Assembly (NCBI RefSeq): GCF_001436395.1
Contig: NZ_AZGJ01000008.1
Coordinates: 1 to 56,108, forward strand
DNA length: 56,108 bases
Direction of reading: 5' to 3'
Source: Secundilactobacillus malefermentans DSM 5705 = KCTC 3548
GTDB taxonomy: Bacteria > Bacillota > Bacilli > Lactobacillales > Lactobacillaceae
Under the pieces are notes generated by a model. The model did no database searches. It was not told where the DNA came from and was given only the letters and a program-made list of their open reading frames with translations. Each line of letters starts with the position of its first letter. The stretch's first letter is position 1. Position numbers and translations under genes: made by a program. This document shows, one piece after another, positions 1 through 8,062 of the stretch.

Positions 1-31
1 TCAAATATTGACTTCAATCCATTAATTTATG

Positions 32-70
32 AAGAACACTTTCGAACATCCATTCGAAAGTGTTCTTTTT
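32..70 (+). terminator. Strong intrinsic terminator at window start
   Basis: A perfect 15-bp inverted repeat (arms 32-46 and 53-67) encloses a 6-nt loop and is followed by a short T run. It probably ends a gene lying to the left of the window. The remaining sequence up to 230 is AT-rich leader of the beta-helix gene, with no other gene visible. Confidence 0.75.
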
Positions 71-230
71 ATGGAAAATTACTTAATTTATATGAAAATT
101 ATGTTTTTTTTGAGAATTTATCTAATGTATGAGCATATACAGCAATATATACTTGTACTTTCATATATACTTAACTTGGGGATTAGATACGGCAACAATA
201 GGGGCAAATATTCTGAAGGAGAATTCAGCT

Positions 231-1772
231 ATGTCAAAATTCAATAGTTATTTATTGACAGTTTTATTAAGTTTGGCAACTGCTTTTATATGTATTCAAA
301 GCTTTGGACCAGTTCAAATTAAAAAAATTGAAGCAGCTAGTTCAGCAACTGTTAATGCGGTTCAGCAAGGTATGATTGGAAATGATAAAACTGATAATAC
401 ACCTATTTTGCAAAAAATTGTCAAAAATTCTGGATCTAAGGTGCCATTAACAATTAACATTCCAAAGGGAACTTACCTGTTCACAAATGCTCAAATGGAA
501 GCGGTTAAATTAAGGTCAGATTTAACATTCAATTTTGAAAATGGCGCAACTTTTAAAGTGAGTGGGGGTAATCATATTATATTTGTGTATCCTAGCACTA
601 AAAAAGGATACTCTGGTGGTATTAAAAATATAAAGTGGAATAACGCAACATTCAAAGGGGGAGATGTTTCAGCAAGAGAACAAAGTTATTTTGTGCAAAG
701 TGTGCATCATGCTACGGCAGTAAATTTCAATAATGCTACTTTTTACAATTGTCAACCACGTGAAGGGCATTTGCTTGATTTAACGGGTAGTCATGATATT
801 TACATTACTAATTCTACATTCGAGGGATTCAATCCAAGTTCTGGAGCTGAATACAAAGAAGCTATACAAGTTGATTACTCAAATGAACAAGCTATGGCAT
901 ATAATATTTCTGGAGATCAATATGATAATCTTCCTTCATATGATGTTCATGTTACGAATAGTAAGTTTCTACCAATCACCAATTCAAATGGGGGAATAAA
1001 ATTTTATGCACCCAATCCCATTGGTGAACATGCTATTTATACCAATCCGTATGCTGGCATGATTCATGATGTTTACTTTAAGGGAAATTATGTTCAAGAC
1101 ACCGTTCCACTAAAGGAAAATCAAGGATCCAATTTGCAATTTTTATCAGTTTCCAATTTATACATCGAGAACAATACTTTTGAGAACAATTCTGCTAAAA
1201 GTTCCGATAATTATTTCAGGCTGTATAATACTCAGTCTAATGCCGTTATGAATAATTTGAATATTAAAAATAATAAATTTATTAATGTGAATCCGAAAAA
1301 GCGTTACATTTATGTTCCAAAAATTGGTAATACTGGGGCCATCAAAAAAGTATCCATTACTGGTAATACAATTAGATCTTCTAAAACCAGCATCCCATTT
1401 GTACAGTCAAATTTTGGTACGACTGGAATGACCATCAAAAATAATCTCTTTAGTACTTCGTCAGCCGCGCAGGTAAAAACTTCAAAAAAGAAAAAGCAGA
1501 CGAATAAGTACGAAAAATACTATTCCGTTAAATCTTCAACCACCGCTCGCTTCAAAAAGAATGCAAAGAAACACTATACTTTATATACGCATATTAAAGG
1601 CCATAAGAACTGGAAATATGCATCAAAAAAGTTGAAGAATTCTAAGACGAAGAAGGTTTATGTTGATAAGCGTGCAAAAGCAAGTAGCGGCAAGTGGTAC
1701 AGAATACGATTTGATTCAAAATCATCAAGTCAACGCTATTGGATTAGGACGGGTGCACTAACCCTTAAATGA
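231..1772 (+). CDS. Secreted right-handed beta-helix protein with basic cell-wall-binding tail
   Basis: The protein is 513 aa if started at the ATG at 231, which has a well-spaced GAAGGAG site. An upstream in-frame ATG at 129 lacks one. Residues 1-35 form a signal peptide: a short basic start, a hydrophobic core and an AxA-like site near IEAASSA. Residues about 45-430 contain repeated N-x-T/F-type turns typical of a parallel beta-helix, beginning with the GNDKTDN and NIPKGTY features of the pectate-lyase fold. Residues about 440-513 are very rich in Lys, Tyr and Ser (KHYTLYTHIKG, W and Y spaced), like the C-terminal wall-attachment domain of many lactobacillar exoproteins. There is no LPxTG motif. 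A polysaccharide-binding or lyase-like role is inferred from the fold only. I cannot identify catalytic residues. Confidence 0.8.
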   Translation: MSKFNSYLLTVLLSLATAFICIQSFGPVQIKKIEAASSATVNAVQQGMIGNDKTDNTPILQKIVKNSGSKVPLTINIPKGTYLFTNAQMEAVKLRSDLTFNFENGATFKVSGGNHIIFVYPSTKKGYSGGIKNIKWNNATFKGGDVSAREQSYFVQSVHHATAVNFNNATFYNCQPREGHLLDLTGSHDIYITNSTFEGFNPSSGAEYKEAIQVDYSNEQAMAYNISGDQYDNLPSYDVHVTNSKFLPITNSNGGIKFYAPNPIGEHAIYTNPYAGMIHDVYFKGNYVQDTVPLKENQGSNLQFLSVSNLYIENNTFENNSAKSSDNYFRLYNTQSNAVMNNLNIKNNKFINVNPKKRYIYVPKIGNTGAIKKVSITGNTIRSSKTSIPFVQSNFGTTGMTIKNNLFSTSSAAQVKTSKKKKQTNKYEKYYSVKSSTTARFKKNAKKHYTLYTHIKGHKNWKYASKKLKNSKTKKVYVDKRAKASSGKWYRIRFDSKSSSQRYWIRTGALTLK

Positions 1773-1796
1773 GCTATTAGTTTAGCTACTAATTTT

Positions 1797-1832
1797 AAAA
1801 ACGGTTATTATTAGCGTAATGACCGTTTTAAT
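1797..1832 (+). terminator. Terminator after beta-helix gene
   Basis: The 8-bp stem AAAACGGT/ACCGTTTT (1797-1804 with 1822-1829) has a loop of about 17 nt and T-rich flanks, 25 bases downstream of the stop codon. Confidence 0.6.
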
Positions 1833-1868
1833 TTGGCTTAAATTATTGAAAAAATTTTGATACATCGT

Positions 1869-1897
1869 TTGAATTTTAGCACTTACTTTGATAGAGT
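1869..1897 (+). promoter_or_regulatory. Possible xerC promoter
   Basis: TTGAAT at 1869-1874 and TAGAGT at 1892-1897 are separated by 17 bp, about 30 bases before the xerC start. The -10 matches the consensus at only four of six positions, so this is a tentative call. Confidence 0.35.
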
Positions 1898-1927
1898 GAC
1901 AGTGTTGCATAAAGAGGGTGAACCTGT

Positions 1928-2836
1928 TTGGAAAAAGAAGTTGACTTATTTAAGGCTTATTTGGTGGATGAACGCCAATATTCAGATGAAACGGTGAAGG
2001 CTTATTTATCCGACATCAAGGAGTTTTGTGAATTTCTATCTGAGACCGGTGATTTCACTTCATTTGATAAGGTGGAAACGCTGGATGTTCAGGTGTTCTT
2101 GAGCCACCTGTATGATTTACACGACGCAAGAACCTCCATCATTCGGAAAGTTTCCAGTCTACGTTCCTTTTACAACTTCATGACCCGTGAGGAATTGGTT
2201 CACGATAATCCGTTTGAGTACGTGTCGATTAAAAAGCATTCGAAGCCATTACCGCGATTTTTCTATGAAAAAGAAATGACAGAGCTGTTTGTGGCTGCCA
2301 AAAATGGCGATAATGGAGTCCTGGGACTACGAGATTCTGCGGTTCTAGAAACGCTTTACGGCACGGGGATTCGGGTGAGTGAGTGTGCTAATTTAACGTT
2401 AGCGGATGTTGATTTTAACGTTAAAATGATGTTGATTCATGGGAAGGGTAAGAAGGAACGGTATATTCCGTTTGGTCAGTACGACAAGAATGCGTTGGAG
2501 ACTTACCTGTCCGGCTGTCGGGACGTGTTGATGCAGAAGTACCATAAAGAGCACGACTTTGTGTTCGTGAATCACTATGGCGATCCCATCACGACGACCG
2601 GGATTGAGTACATTTTGAACCAAATCATCAAACGAAGCAGTTTGACGGCGGATATTCATCCCCATATGCTGCGACACACGTTTGCCACCCATTTGCTCAA
2701 CCGGGGCGCTGACCTGCGGACCGTCCAAGAGCTGCTGGGTCACAGTAGTCTGTCAACGACGCAGATTTACACGCACGTCACTCGTGAACATTTACAACAG
2801 GATTACCGGAAATACTTTCCAAGAGCTAATAAATAA
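1928..2836 (+). CDS. xerC: Tyrosine recombinase XerC
   Basis: This is a site-specific recombinase of 302 aa that, with a partner, resolves chromosome dimers at dif. The N-terminal SAM-like DNA-binding domain spans about residues 1-95. The catalytic domain follows with the full set R149, K173, H246, R249, H272 and Y281 in the expected motifs (GTGIRVSE, HGKGKKERY, HPHMLRHTFATHL, LGHSSLSTTQIYTHV). The start is a TTG at 1928 preceded by AGAGGGTG. It is the first gene of the xerC-hslV-hslU operon, a classic Firmicutes arrangement, with 18 bases to hslV. Confidence 0.95.
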   Translation: MEKEVDLFKAYLVDERQYSDETVKAYLSDIKEFCEFLSETGDFTSFDKVETLDVQVFLSHLYDLHDARTSIIRKVSSLRSFYNFMTREELVHDNPFEYVSIKKHSKPLPRFFYEKEMTELFVAAKNGDNGVLGLRDSAVLETLYGTGIRVSECANLTLADVDFNVKMMLIHGKGKKERYIPFGQYDKNALETYLSGCRDVLMQKYHKEHDFVFVNHYGDPITTTGIEYILNQIIKRSSLTADIHPHMLRHTFATHLLNRGADLRTVQELLGHSSLSTTQIYTHVTREHLQQDYRKYFPRANK

Positions 2837-2854
2837 CAAAATGGAGATGCTATC

Positions 2855-3415
2855 ATGCCAGTAAAATTTGAAGCAACAACCATCGTTGCCGTTCGTCACC
2901 ATGGTCAAAACGCCATGGCTGGCGATGGCCAAGTTACAATGGGTGAAAAAGTCATTATGAAGGGAACCGCGAAAAAGGTCCGTCGAATCTATGATGGTAA
3001 GGTCATCGTTGGGTTCGCCGGTAGCGTTGCTGACGCCTTTAATTTGGAAGAAAAATTTGAAAATCGACTATCCGAATACAGTGGTAACCTGGAACGGGCA
3101 GCGGTTGAATTGGCCCAGGACTGGCGCAAAGACGCCAGTTTACAAAAACTAGAGGCACTATTAATTGTCATGGACAAGAAGGATATGCTTTTGGTATCCG
3201 GATCCGGAGAGGTCATTGCCCCCGATGACGATATTTTAGCAATCGGTTCTGGTGGTAACTTTGCATTGGCAGCGGCAACCGCTATGCATCACCACTCACC
3301 AGAAATGTCAGCTAAGGAAATCGCCGAAAATGCCATTGATATTGCCGGTAGTATTGATATCTTTACGAACCACAATATCATTTCTGAAGACTTTGAAGAC
3401 CAGGAGGAAAAGTAA
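2855..3415 (+). CDS. hslV: ATP-dependent protease peptidase subunit HslV (ClpQ)
   Basis: This is the proteasome-like peptidase (186 aa) that forms a dodecamer capped by HslU hexamers in the cytoplasm. The family hallmark TTIVAVRH is present, followed by GDGQVTMG and the [11 protein letters not shown] segment. Unusually, the ATG at 2855 puts seven residues (MPVKFEA) ahead of the TTI motif, where most HslV proteins expose Thr directly after Met removal. No in-frame start codon lies closer to the Thr. The B. subtilis homologue CodW also has an N-terminal extension and is described as using an N-terminal Ser, but here residue 2 is Pro. Processing is therefore unresolved. The stop codon overlaps the hslU start by one base. 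Confidence 0.93.
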   Translation: MPVKFEATTIVAVRHHGQNAMAGDGQVTMGEKVIMKGTAKKVRRIYDGKVIVGFAGSVADAFNLEEKFENRLSEYSGNLERAAVELAQDWRKDASLQKLEALLIVMDKKDMLLVSGSGEVIAPDDDILAIGSGGNFALAAATAMHHHSPEMSAKEIAENAIDIAGSIDIFTNHNIISEDFEDQEEK

Positions 3416-4827
3416 TGGAAAACGTTGATAAAACCCCAAAGCAGATTGTGGAATTATTGAACCAATTTGTGATTGGCCAAAATGAAGCCAAAAAGGCGAT
3501 TGCGGTCGCATTGTGCAACCGTTACCGTCGCATGCAACTTCCTGAAGCGATGCAAGAGGAAATCACGCCTAAAAACATGCTAATGATTGGACCGACTGGT
3601 GTTGGTAAGACAGAGTTGGCTCGTCGCTTAGCAAAGATCGTTTCTGCACCATTTGTTAAAGTTGAAGCGACTAAATTTACGGAAGTCGGCTACGTCGGTG
3701 GCGATGTGGAGTCGATGGTCCGGAACCTGGTTGACGTTTCCGTCACCATGGAAAAGGACGTGCAGTATGCAAATGTGCGGGCAGATGCCGTGCGCGAAGC
3801 CGATAAGCGGTTGGTTAAGCTGATCGCCCCTGGTAAGAAGAAGGAAAAAAAGAATAATGACATGCAAAACATGATGAGCATGTTGACGAGTTTGCAAAAC
3901 GGCAAGACACCTGAGATGCCTGAGGAAGAAACCGAAACGGTGACGGACGAGATCCGCAACGAGCGGTTATCGATTGCCGACCAATTGGCAAAGGGCATAT
4001 TGGAAGAACGTGAAGTCACGGTTGAGATGGATGACCCTAACCAGGGTGCGGCCGGTAACAACGGCATGATGAATCAGATGGGAATTGATTTGAACCAAAC
4101 CCTATCCCAAATGATGCCCAAGAAGCGGGTTAAGCGAACAATGCCGGTTCGTGAGGCACGTGAGGTCTTGGTCAAGGAAGAATCCGAAAAGCTGATTAAT
4201 GAGGCTGATATCTATGCTGCCGCTATTAAACGAGCTCAAAATACCGGAATTATCTTCATTGATGAAATCGACAAAATTACCTCAAAATCACAACAAAACA
4301 GTGGCGAAGTCTCTCGTGAAGGGGTTCAACGTGATATTTTGCCAATCGTTGAAGGAACTAATGTGGAGACTAAGTACGGTTCTGTTAGCACGGATCATAT
4401 CCTATTTATCGCATCAGGGGCATTTGCCGAGAGCAAGCCTAGCGATTTAATTGCCGAGTTGCAGGGACGTTTTCCAATCCGAGTGGAACTTGATAGTTTG
4501 ACTAAGGACGACTTTGTCAAAATTTTGACGGAACCTAGCAACGCATTGGTAAAACAGTACATTGCACTAATCGGGACTGACAACATTAAGGTTACATTTA
4601 CGATTGAGGCAATCGATCGAATTGCTGAATTGGCAACGGAATTGAACCGTGAGAACCAAAATATTGGTGCGCGTCGTTTGCACACCGTTTTGGAGAAGCT
4701 GTTGGAGGACATTCTGTACGAAGGTCCAGACATGCAAATGGGTGAGATTACGATTACCGAGAGCTACGTGAACGATAAAATTGGCAACATTGTGCAAAAT
4801 AAGGATTTATCCCGTTACATTCTTTAA
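3415..4827 (+). CDS. hslU: HslU (ClpY) unfoldase ATPase
   Basis: This AAA+ ATPase subunit (470 aa) of the HslUV protease unfolds substrates and threads them into HslV. Visible motifs are Walker A GPTGVGKT (residues 59-66), the pore loop GYVG (92-95), Walker B IIFIDEIDKI near residue 280, a sensor/arginine-finger region around IGARRLHTVLEKLLEDI, and the extreme C-terminus LSRYIL that docks into HslV. The intermediate domain (about 110-240) is Met/Lys-rich. In B. subtilis codY follows this operon. Here a terminator and an IS200/IS605 element follow. Confidence 0.96.
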   Translation: MENVDKTPKQIVELLNQFVIGQNEAKKAIAVALCNRYRRMQLPEAMQEEITPKNMLMIGPTGVGKTELARRLAKIVSAPFVKVEATKFTEVGYVGGDVESMVRNLVDVSVTMEKDVQYANVRADAVREADKRLVKLIAPGKKKEKKNNDMQNMMSMLTSLQNGKTPEMPEEETETVTDEIRNERLSIADQLAKGILEEREVTVEMDDPNQGAAGNNGMMNQMGIDLNQTLSQMMPKKRVKRTMPVREAREVLVKEESEKLINEADIYAAAIKRAQNTGIIFIDEIDKITSKSQQNSGEVSREGVQRDILPIVEGTNVETKYGSVSTDHILFIASGAFAESKPSDLIAELQGRFPIRVELDSLTKDDFVKILTEPSNALVKQYIALIGTDNIKVTFTIEAIDRIAELATELNRENQNIGARRLHTVLEKLLEDILYEGPDMQMGEITITESYVNDKIGNIVQNKDLSRYIL

Positions 4828-4831
4828 AAAT

Positions 4832-4865
4832 AAAGAGGATTGGTATATGCCAATCCTCTTTTTGT
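4832..4865 (+). terminator. Terminator of xerC-hslVU operon
   Basis: A 12-bp stem (4832-4843 with 4850-4861) with a 6-nt loop runs into a T tract, immediately after the hslU stop. The insertion sequence begins within a few bases of its end. Confidence 0.85.
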
Positions 4866-4880
4866 TATGGAATGAGGAAA

Positions 4881-4900
4881 CACGTTCTTTCAAGGACGTG
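4881..4900 (+). repeat. Left-end subterminal hairpin of the IS element
   Basis: CACGTTCTT pairs with AAGGACGTG across 2 nt, with one T-G wobble. It lies 12 bases inside the proposed left end, as expected for a Y1-transposase recognition hairpin. Confidence 0.65.
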
Positions 4901-4952
4901 ATGAATCACTCTGGTTTTGAATCTAGCGTTTCTGATGGTTAGAAAAAAGTAT

Positions 4953-4960
4953 GGTATAAT
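4953..4960 (+). promoter_or_regulatory. Extended -10 promoter of tnpA, near-leaderless
   Basis: GGTATAAT, preceded by T, gives a TGnTATAAT extended -10 (TATAAT at 4955-4960) with no convincing -35. The ATG of tnpA starts at 4967, about where transcription should begin. The message would be leaderless or nearly so, and there is no Shine-Dalgarno sequence. Confidence 0.6.
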
Positions 4961-4966
4961 GTATGT

Positions 4967-5419
4967 ATGGAAGACAATAAAAGACTTACATATGGTAGAA
5001 CTTCTGTATACAATTTGAATTACCATATTATCTGGGGAACAAAGTATAGAAATAAAATACTAAAGGGAAGTGTTGAAGAATCACTTAAAAGTATTCTCTA
5101 TGAAATAGCTAAAGACTATGATTTCCACATAGACCACATGGAAGTAGGTAAAGATGACCATATACACTTGTTAGTTAGTGCGCCTCCTAAGATTTCAGTA
5201 ACGAACATAGTCCGTTTGCTGAAAGGGATTAGTGCCAGAAAACTGTTTCAAGAACACCCAGAACTTAGTAATAGTTACTGGAAAAAGATTGGAAAGCATC
5301 TATGGTCTAGTAGTTACTTTGTAGAAAGCATAGGAGTTACTAATCAATATGCTGTCACCAAGTATATTGATGACCAAAGGAGAAAGGAGAAAAGCCTAAA
5401 TGACTCTAAAAGCGATTAA
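4967..5419 (+). CDS. tnpA: IS200/IS605-family Y1 transposase TnpA
   Basis: This HUH single-strand transposase (150 aa) excises and inserts the element as ssDNA at hairpin ends. The N-terminal YNLNYHIIWGTKYR, the HUH motif in DHIHLLVSAPP and the catalytic-Tyr region SSSYFVESIGVTNQYAVTKYIDDQ are all present, so it looks intact. It appears to lack a ribosome binding site and to start almost at the transcription start, which would keep expression low. The 3' end overlaps tnpB by 20 bases. Confidence 0.92.
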   Translation: MEDNKRLTYGRTSVYNLNYHIIWGTKYRNKILKGSVEESLKSILYEIAKDYDFHIDHMEVGKDDHIHLLVSAPPKISVTNIVRLLKGISARKLFQEHPELSNSYWKKIGKHLWSSSYFVESIGVTNQYAVTKYIDDQRRKEKSLNDSKSD

Positions 5420-6539
5420 AACCAGAATATACCCCAATGAAGTTCAAAAGCAGTTCATCATTGATAACTTTGGTTATTGTCGTAAGGTGTGGAATTTGTT
5501 ACTTGATATGCAGAGCCAACGCCATGATAATGGCGGTTCTTATGTTAATGAGTTTGGCATGAACTACTTAATTAAACAGCTAAAAGCTGAAAATCCATAC
5601 CTTAAGAAAGCGGAGTCTACTAGTCTGTTACATGTTAGTAGAGATTTAAATCATGGATTTCAAAAGTTGTTTAAAGAGCATAAGGGATATCCTAAATTTA
5701 AATCACGTAAGTATCCCAAACAGAGTTACCAATCAAATTCAGTTAATGGGAATATCCAAGTTATGGGTACTAATAAGATAAAACTACCAAAACTAGGTAT
5801 CATGCGCTTTAGGTGCGGTAGAGAAATTACAGGAAAGATTAAGAATGTTACTATCCGCCTTTCAGCTACTGGAAAATATTACGCTATTTTGCTAGTAGAT
5901 ACTGAAATCGAGGAATTACCAAAGACCACCAATGCCGTAGGCATTGATATGGGTGTAGCGGATTTAATGATTACCAGTAATGGGGTTAAGTACCCCACTA
6001 TTCGCTTTGATAAGATTCTAGGTAAAAAGAAACATTACTGGGAAAAGCGTTTAGCCCGTAGACGGGCTCTTGCGAAGCAAGAGATTGCCTGGGATAGACA
6101 CAATAAAGTTCTAGAGCCTAGAGAGCTCTCAGATTTTAAGAACTATCAAAAGGCTAAAATCATGGTAGCTAAGTACTCTGAAAAGATAGCCAATCAACGC
6201 TCTAATTATCTCCATAACCTTAGTAAGTCTCTGGTAGAACAATATGATGTGATTAAAATAGAAGATTTGAAATCCAAAAATCTAATGAAAAATCACAAGT
6301 TATCTAGAGCTATTGCTAATCAGTCTTGGGGAGCTTTAAGAACTCAATTAGAGTACAAATGTGCTTGGTATGGGAAACAGTTAGTCACTGTTTCACCATA
6401 TAAAACCTCTCAAATCTGCTCTAGTTGTGGTTATGATGATGGTAAACATACCCTGGATATTAGAGCGTGGACTTGTCCGAACTGCCATGCGGAGCATGAC
6501 AGGGACGTTAACGCTGCTAAGAATATCCTAGTAGCTTAG
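5400..6539 (+). CDS. tnpB: RNA-guided nuclease TnpB (IS605 OrfB)
   Basis: The 379 aa protein is full-length for TnpB. The RuvC-like active site looks complete: Asp in GIDMGVADLMITS, Glu in VIKIEDLKSKNL and the last Asp in HDRDVNAAKNIL. A four-Cys zinc ribbon (CSSCGYDD...CPNCH) sits between the second and third motifs. Proteins of this family are guided by an omega RNA from the element's right end and cut donor sites left after excision. The start ATG overlaps the end of tnpA and has an AAAGGAG site. Nothing suggests decay, so it is probably active. Confidence 0.93.
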   Translation: MTLKAIKTRIYPNEVQKQFIIDNFGYCRKVWNLLLDMQSQRHDNGGSYVNEFGMNYLIKQLKAENPYLKKAESTSLLHVSRDLNHGFQKLFKEHKGYPKFKSRKYPKQSYQSNSVNGNIQVMGTNKIKLPKLGIMRFRCGREITGKIKNVTIRLSATGKYYAILLVDTEIEELPKTTNAVGIDMGVADLMITSNGVKYPTIRFDKILGKKKHYWEKRLARRRALAKQEIAWDRHNKVLEPRELSDFKNYQKAKIMVAKYSEKIANQRSNYLHNLSKSLVEQYDVIKIEDLKSKNLMKNHKLSRAIANQSWGALRTQLEYKCAWYGKQLVTVSPYKTSQICSSCGYDDGKHTLDIRAWTCPNCHAEHDRDVNAAKNILVA

Positions 6540-6698
6540 CGCTTGAATAAACAAAAGACTAAGTGGGGCTGGAACAGCCCTTGGTTAATAGCTGTAACCT
6601 CTGCACGAAGTGCATTAGCTCTTAGTGTAAGTCAGCGGTGTTCCCAGAAGCTCGGTACTTTAGTGCCGAGTAGTTCACGTATTGTATAATGGGGAAAA
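6480..6698 (+). ncRNA. Predicted TnpB omega RNA with downstream guide
   Basis: In IS605 elements the omega RNA runs through the tnpB 3' end and the right end, and the bases just outside the element serve as guide. Here the 3' region holds several short stems, including GGGGCTG...CAGCCC, GCAC/GTGC and the right-end hairpin at 6651-6670. It ends in TAGTTCAC at about 6678. If that is the scaffold end, the guide is about 6679-6698, the -10 region of the next gene. Extent and boundaries are inferred by analogy. Confidence 0.5.
6685..6690 (+). promoter_or_regulatory. -10 box of galM-like gene next to IS right end
   Basis: TATAAT lies 7 bases beyond the proposed IS end and about 30 bases before the TTG start. 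Any -35 would now fall in the IS right-end hairpin, where no good match is seen. The insertion may have replaced the original -35. Confidence 0.45.
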
Positions 6699-6720
6699 CG
6701 ATGTTGAAGGGGGATTTAAT

Positions 6721-7599
6721 TTGATTACGCTAAAAAATGACTTTTTAACCGTTCAGATTAATGAAAAGGGCGCTGAATTGACCAGCGTCATTGATAACGA
6801 TGAACACTTCGAATATATGTGGCAAGGAAATAAGGAAACTTGGAATCGACATGCGCCAGTGTTATTTCCAATTGTTGGCCGTCTTCAGGATGATTCGTAT
6901 GAAGATGAGAATCAACACTATCACATGACTCAGCATGGATTTGCGAGAGATTATGATTTTGTGGTTGAATCACAGACCGATTCAAAGGTCGTTCTAAGTC
7001 TGGCTGATTCCGCAGAAACGCGTAAAATTTACCCATTTGAGTTCAAATTAACGATGATGTTTGAACTCGATGATCACGCCTTGATGGTCTCAAATACGGT
7101 GGCAAATCAGTCAGCACGGGAACTTTTATTCTCAATTGGTAATCATCCCGGCTTTAACGTTCCAATGGCGAATTCAACGACCGATTTTGCTGACTATAAC
7201 TTGATGTTCTCCCCCAAAAAAGTTTATAAAACCATTCCATTGGTGGGGCCGTTTAGCGATTTAACCAATCCAGGTGAACTTGAGCTAAAACGGCCACTAC
7301 CTTTGACACACAACCTGTTTGAACATGACGCGCAAATTTTAAAATTGGATGGCGAGGAGACAACGGTAATGTTGAGTACCACGGCCAATGACCATGGGGT
7401 GGCGCTCACGGTGCAGAATGCACCCTATTTGGGCATTTGGTCCACCTATCCTACCGAGGGCGCCTTTGTTTGCATCGAGCCGTGGTGGGGCATTGCAGAC
7501 ACGGTAAACGCGAATGGCCAATTAGCACACAAAGCTGACATTAGGAAATTGGCGATTGGGCAGGAAGAGACCTTTACGTATCAGATTAGTTATTTTTAA
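6721..7599 (+). CDS. Aldose 1-epimerase family protein (GalM/LacX-like)
   Basis: This 292 aa protein interconverts sugar anomers in galactose or related hexose use, or acts on sugar phosphates as some LacX-type members may. The beta-sandwich pattern is clear: HAPVLFPIVGRL, TQHGFARDYDF, SIGNHPGFNVP and a late FVCIEPWWGIAD carrying the likely catalytic Glu. The TTG at 6721 is chosen because AAGGGGG lies 8 bases upstream. The in-frame codon at 6682 would sit in the promoter. It is a single gene with no sugar operon around it, so the substrate is unknown. Confidence 0.85.
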   Translation: MITLKNDFLTVQINEKGAELTSVIDNDEHFEYMWQGNKETWNRHAPVLFPIVGRLQDDSYEDENQHYHMTQHGFARDYDFVVESQTDSKVVLSLADSAETRKIYPFEFKLTMMFELDDHALMVSNTVANQSARELLFSIGNHPGFNVPMANSTTDFADYNLMFSPKKVYKTIPLVGPFSDLTNPGELELKRPLPLTHNLFEHDAQILKLDGEETTVMLSTTANDHGVALTVQNAPYLGIWSTYPTEGAFVCIEPWWGIADTVNANGQLAHKADIRKLAIGQEETFTYQISYF

Positions 7600-7619
7600 A
7601 GACATCGTAATCGCGTCAC

Positions 7620-8015
7620 CTAAATTATTGAACTTGGAAACTTAACGAAGCCTGAGTGATCGTAAGTTTGAAGCGTTACGGACTTGCCTTGTTTTTGCCA
7701 TTCATTAACTTGATTTTCGCCCCAAAGTGACATTTCAATCAGTAATTTTCGTAATGATTTCCCGCTTTTTGTGAGTCGGTAATCGACTTTAGGCGGGTTC
7801 TGTTCATAATCGGTTCTCAAGATTAAACCATCATTCTCTAGTTCGCGTAATTGTTGAGTTAATACCTTGGGAGAAATTTCGGTAATATATCGTAACATCT
7901 GGCCGAATCGTTGTGGGCCTTGTCCCAAGAAACAAAGAATACTGGATTTCCATTTTCCATCAATAACGTCAAGTGTGACATCAACGCCAATTCGATAATT
8001 TTTCTTATTTGTCAT
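7620..8015 (-). CDS. HxlR-family winged-helix regulator
   Basis: This 131 aa MarR-superfamily regulator carries the HxlR signature TLDVIDGKWKSSIL followed by ISPKVLTQQLRELENDGLI (recognition helix) and a wing. In redox members such as YodB a conserved Cys precedes the first helix. Here that stretch reads RIGVDV, so the sensing Cys is absent, and the only Cys is C28 in the first helix. It is divergent from a short-chain dehydrogenase, which is the likely target, through a shared 117-bp region with a candidate operator. Confidence 0.88.
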   Translation of the reverse strand: MTNKKNYRIGVDVTLDVIDGKWKSSILCFLGQGPQRFGQMLRYITEISPKVLTQQLRELENDGLILRTDYEQNPPKVDYRLTKSGKSLRKLLIEMSLWGENQVNEWQKQGKSVTLQTYDHSGFVKFPSSII

Positions 8016-8035
8016 TTTAAACCTCCAATAAAAGC

Positions 8036-8062
8036 TTACTTACCTAAAAGTGCGTACTTATA
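8036..8062. promoter_or_regulatory. Candidate HxlR operator between divergent genes
   Basis: The shared intergenic region holds CTTACTTACC followed by AAGTGCGTACTT (8048-8059), an imperfect dyad matching at 10 of 12 positions. Repeats of the TACTTAC/GTAAGTA kind are usual for this regulator family. Binding is inferred, not shown. Confidence 0.45.

Larger units (their letters stand above)
4869..6678 (+). mobile_element. IS200/IS605-family insertion sequence (tnpA + tnpB)
   Basis: A complete IS605-type unit with subterminal hairpins and no inverted terminal repeats. The left hairpin is at 4881-4900 (9-bp arms, one G-T pair) and the right hairpin at 6651-6670 (CTCGGTACT/AGTGCCGAG, again one G-T pair). 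The two ORFs overlap by 20 bases. The ends are estimated: left just after TTAT at 4865-4868, right after TTCAC at 6674-6678. Joining the flanks would restore hslU terminator-TTAT followed directly by the -10 region of the galM-like gene. The exact boundary could be off by several bases. Confidence 0.8.

Noticed and set aside
44-57. CGAACATCCATTCG, resembling a LexA box
   Set aside because: It is the top and loop of the terminator at 32-67, and one half-site base does not match. The symmetry is explained by the terminator.
129-230. Longer start for the beta-helix protein
   Set aside because: The extension has no ribosome binding site and would bury the signal peptide. The ATG at 231 has both.
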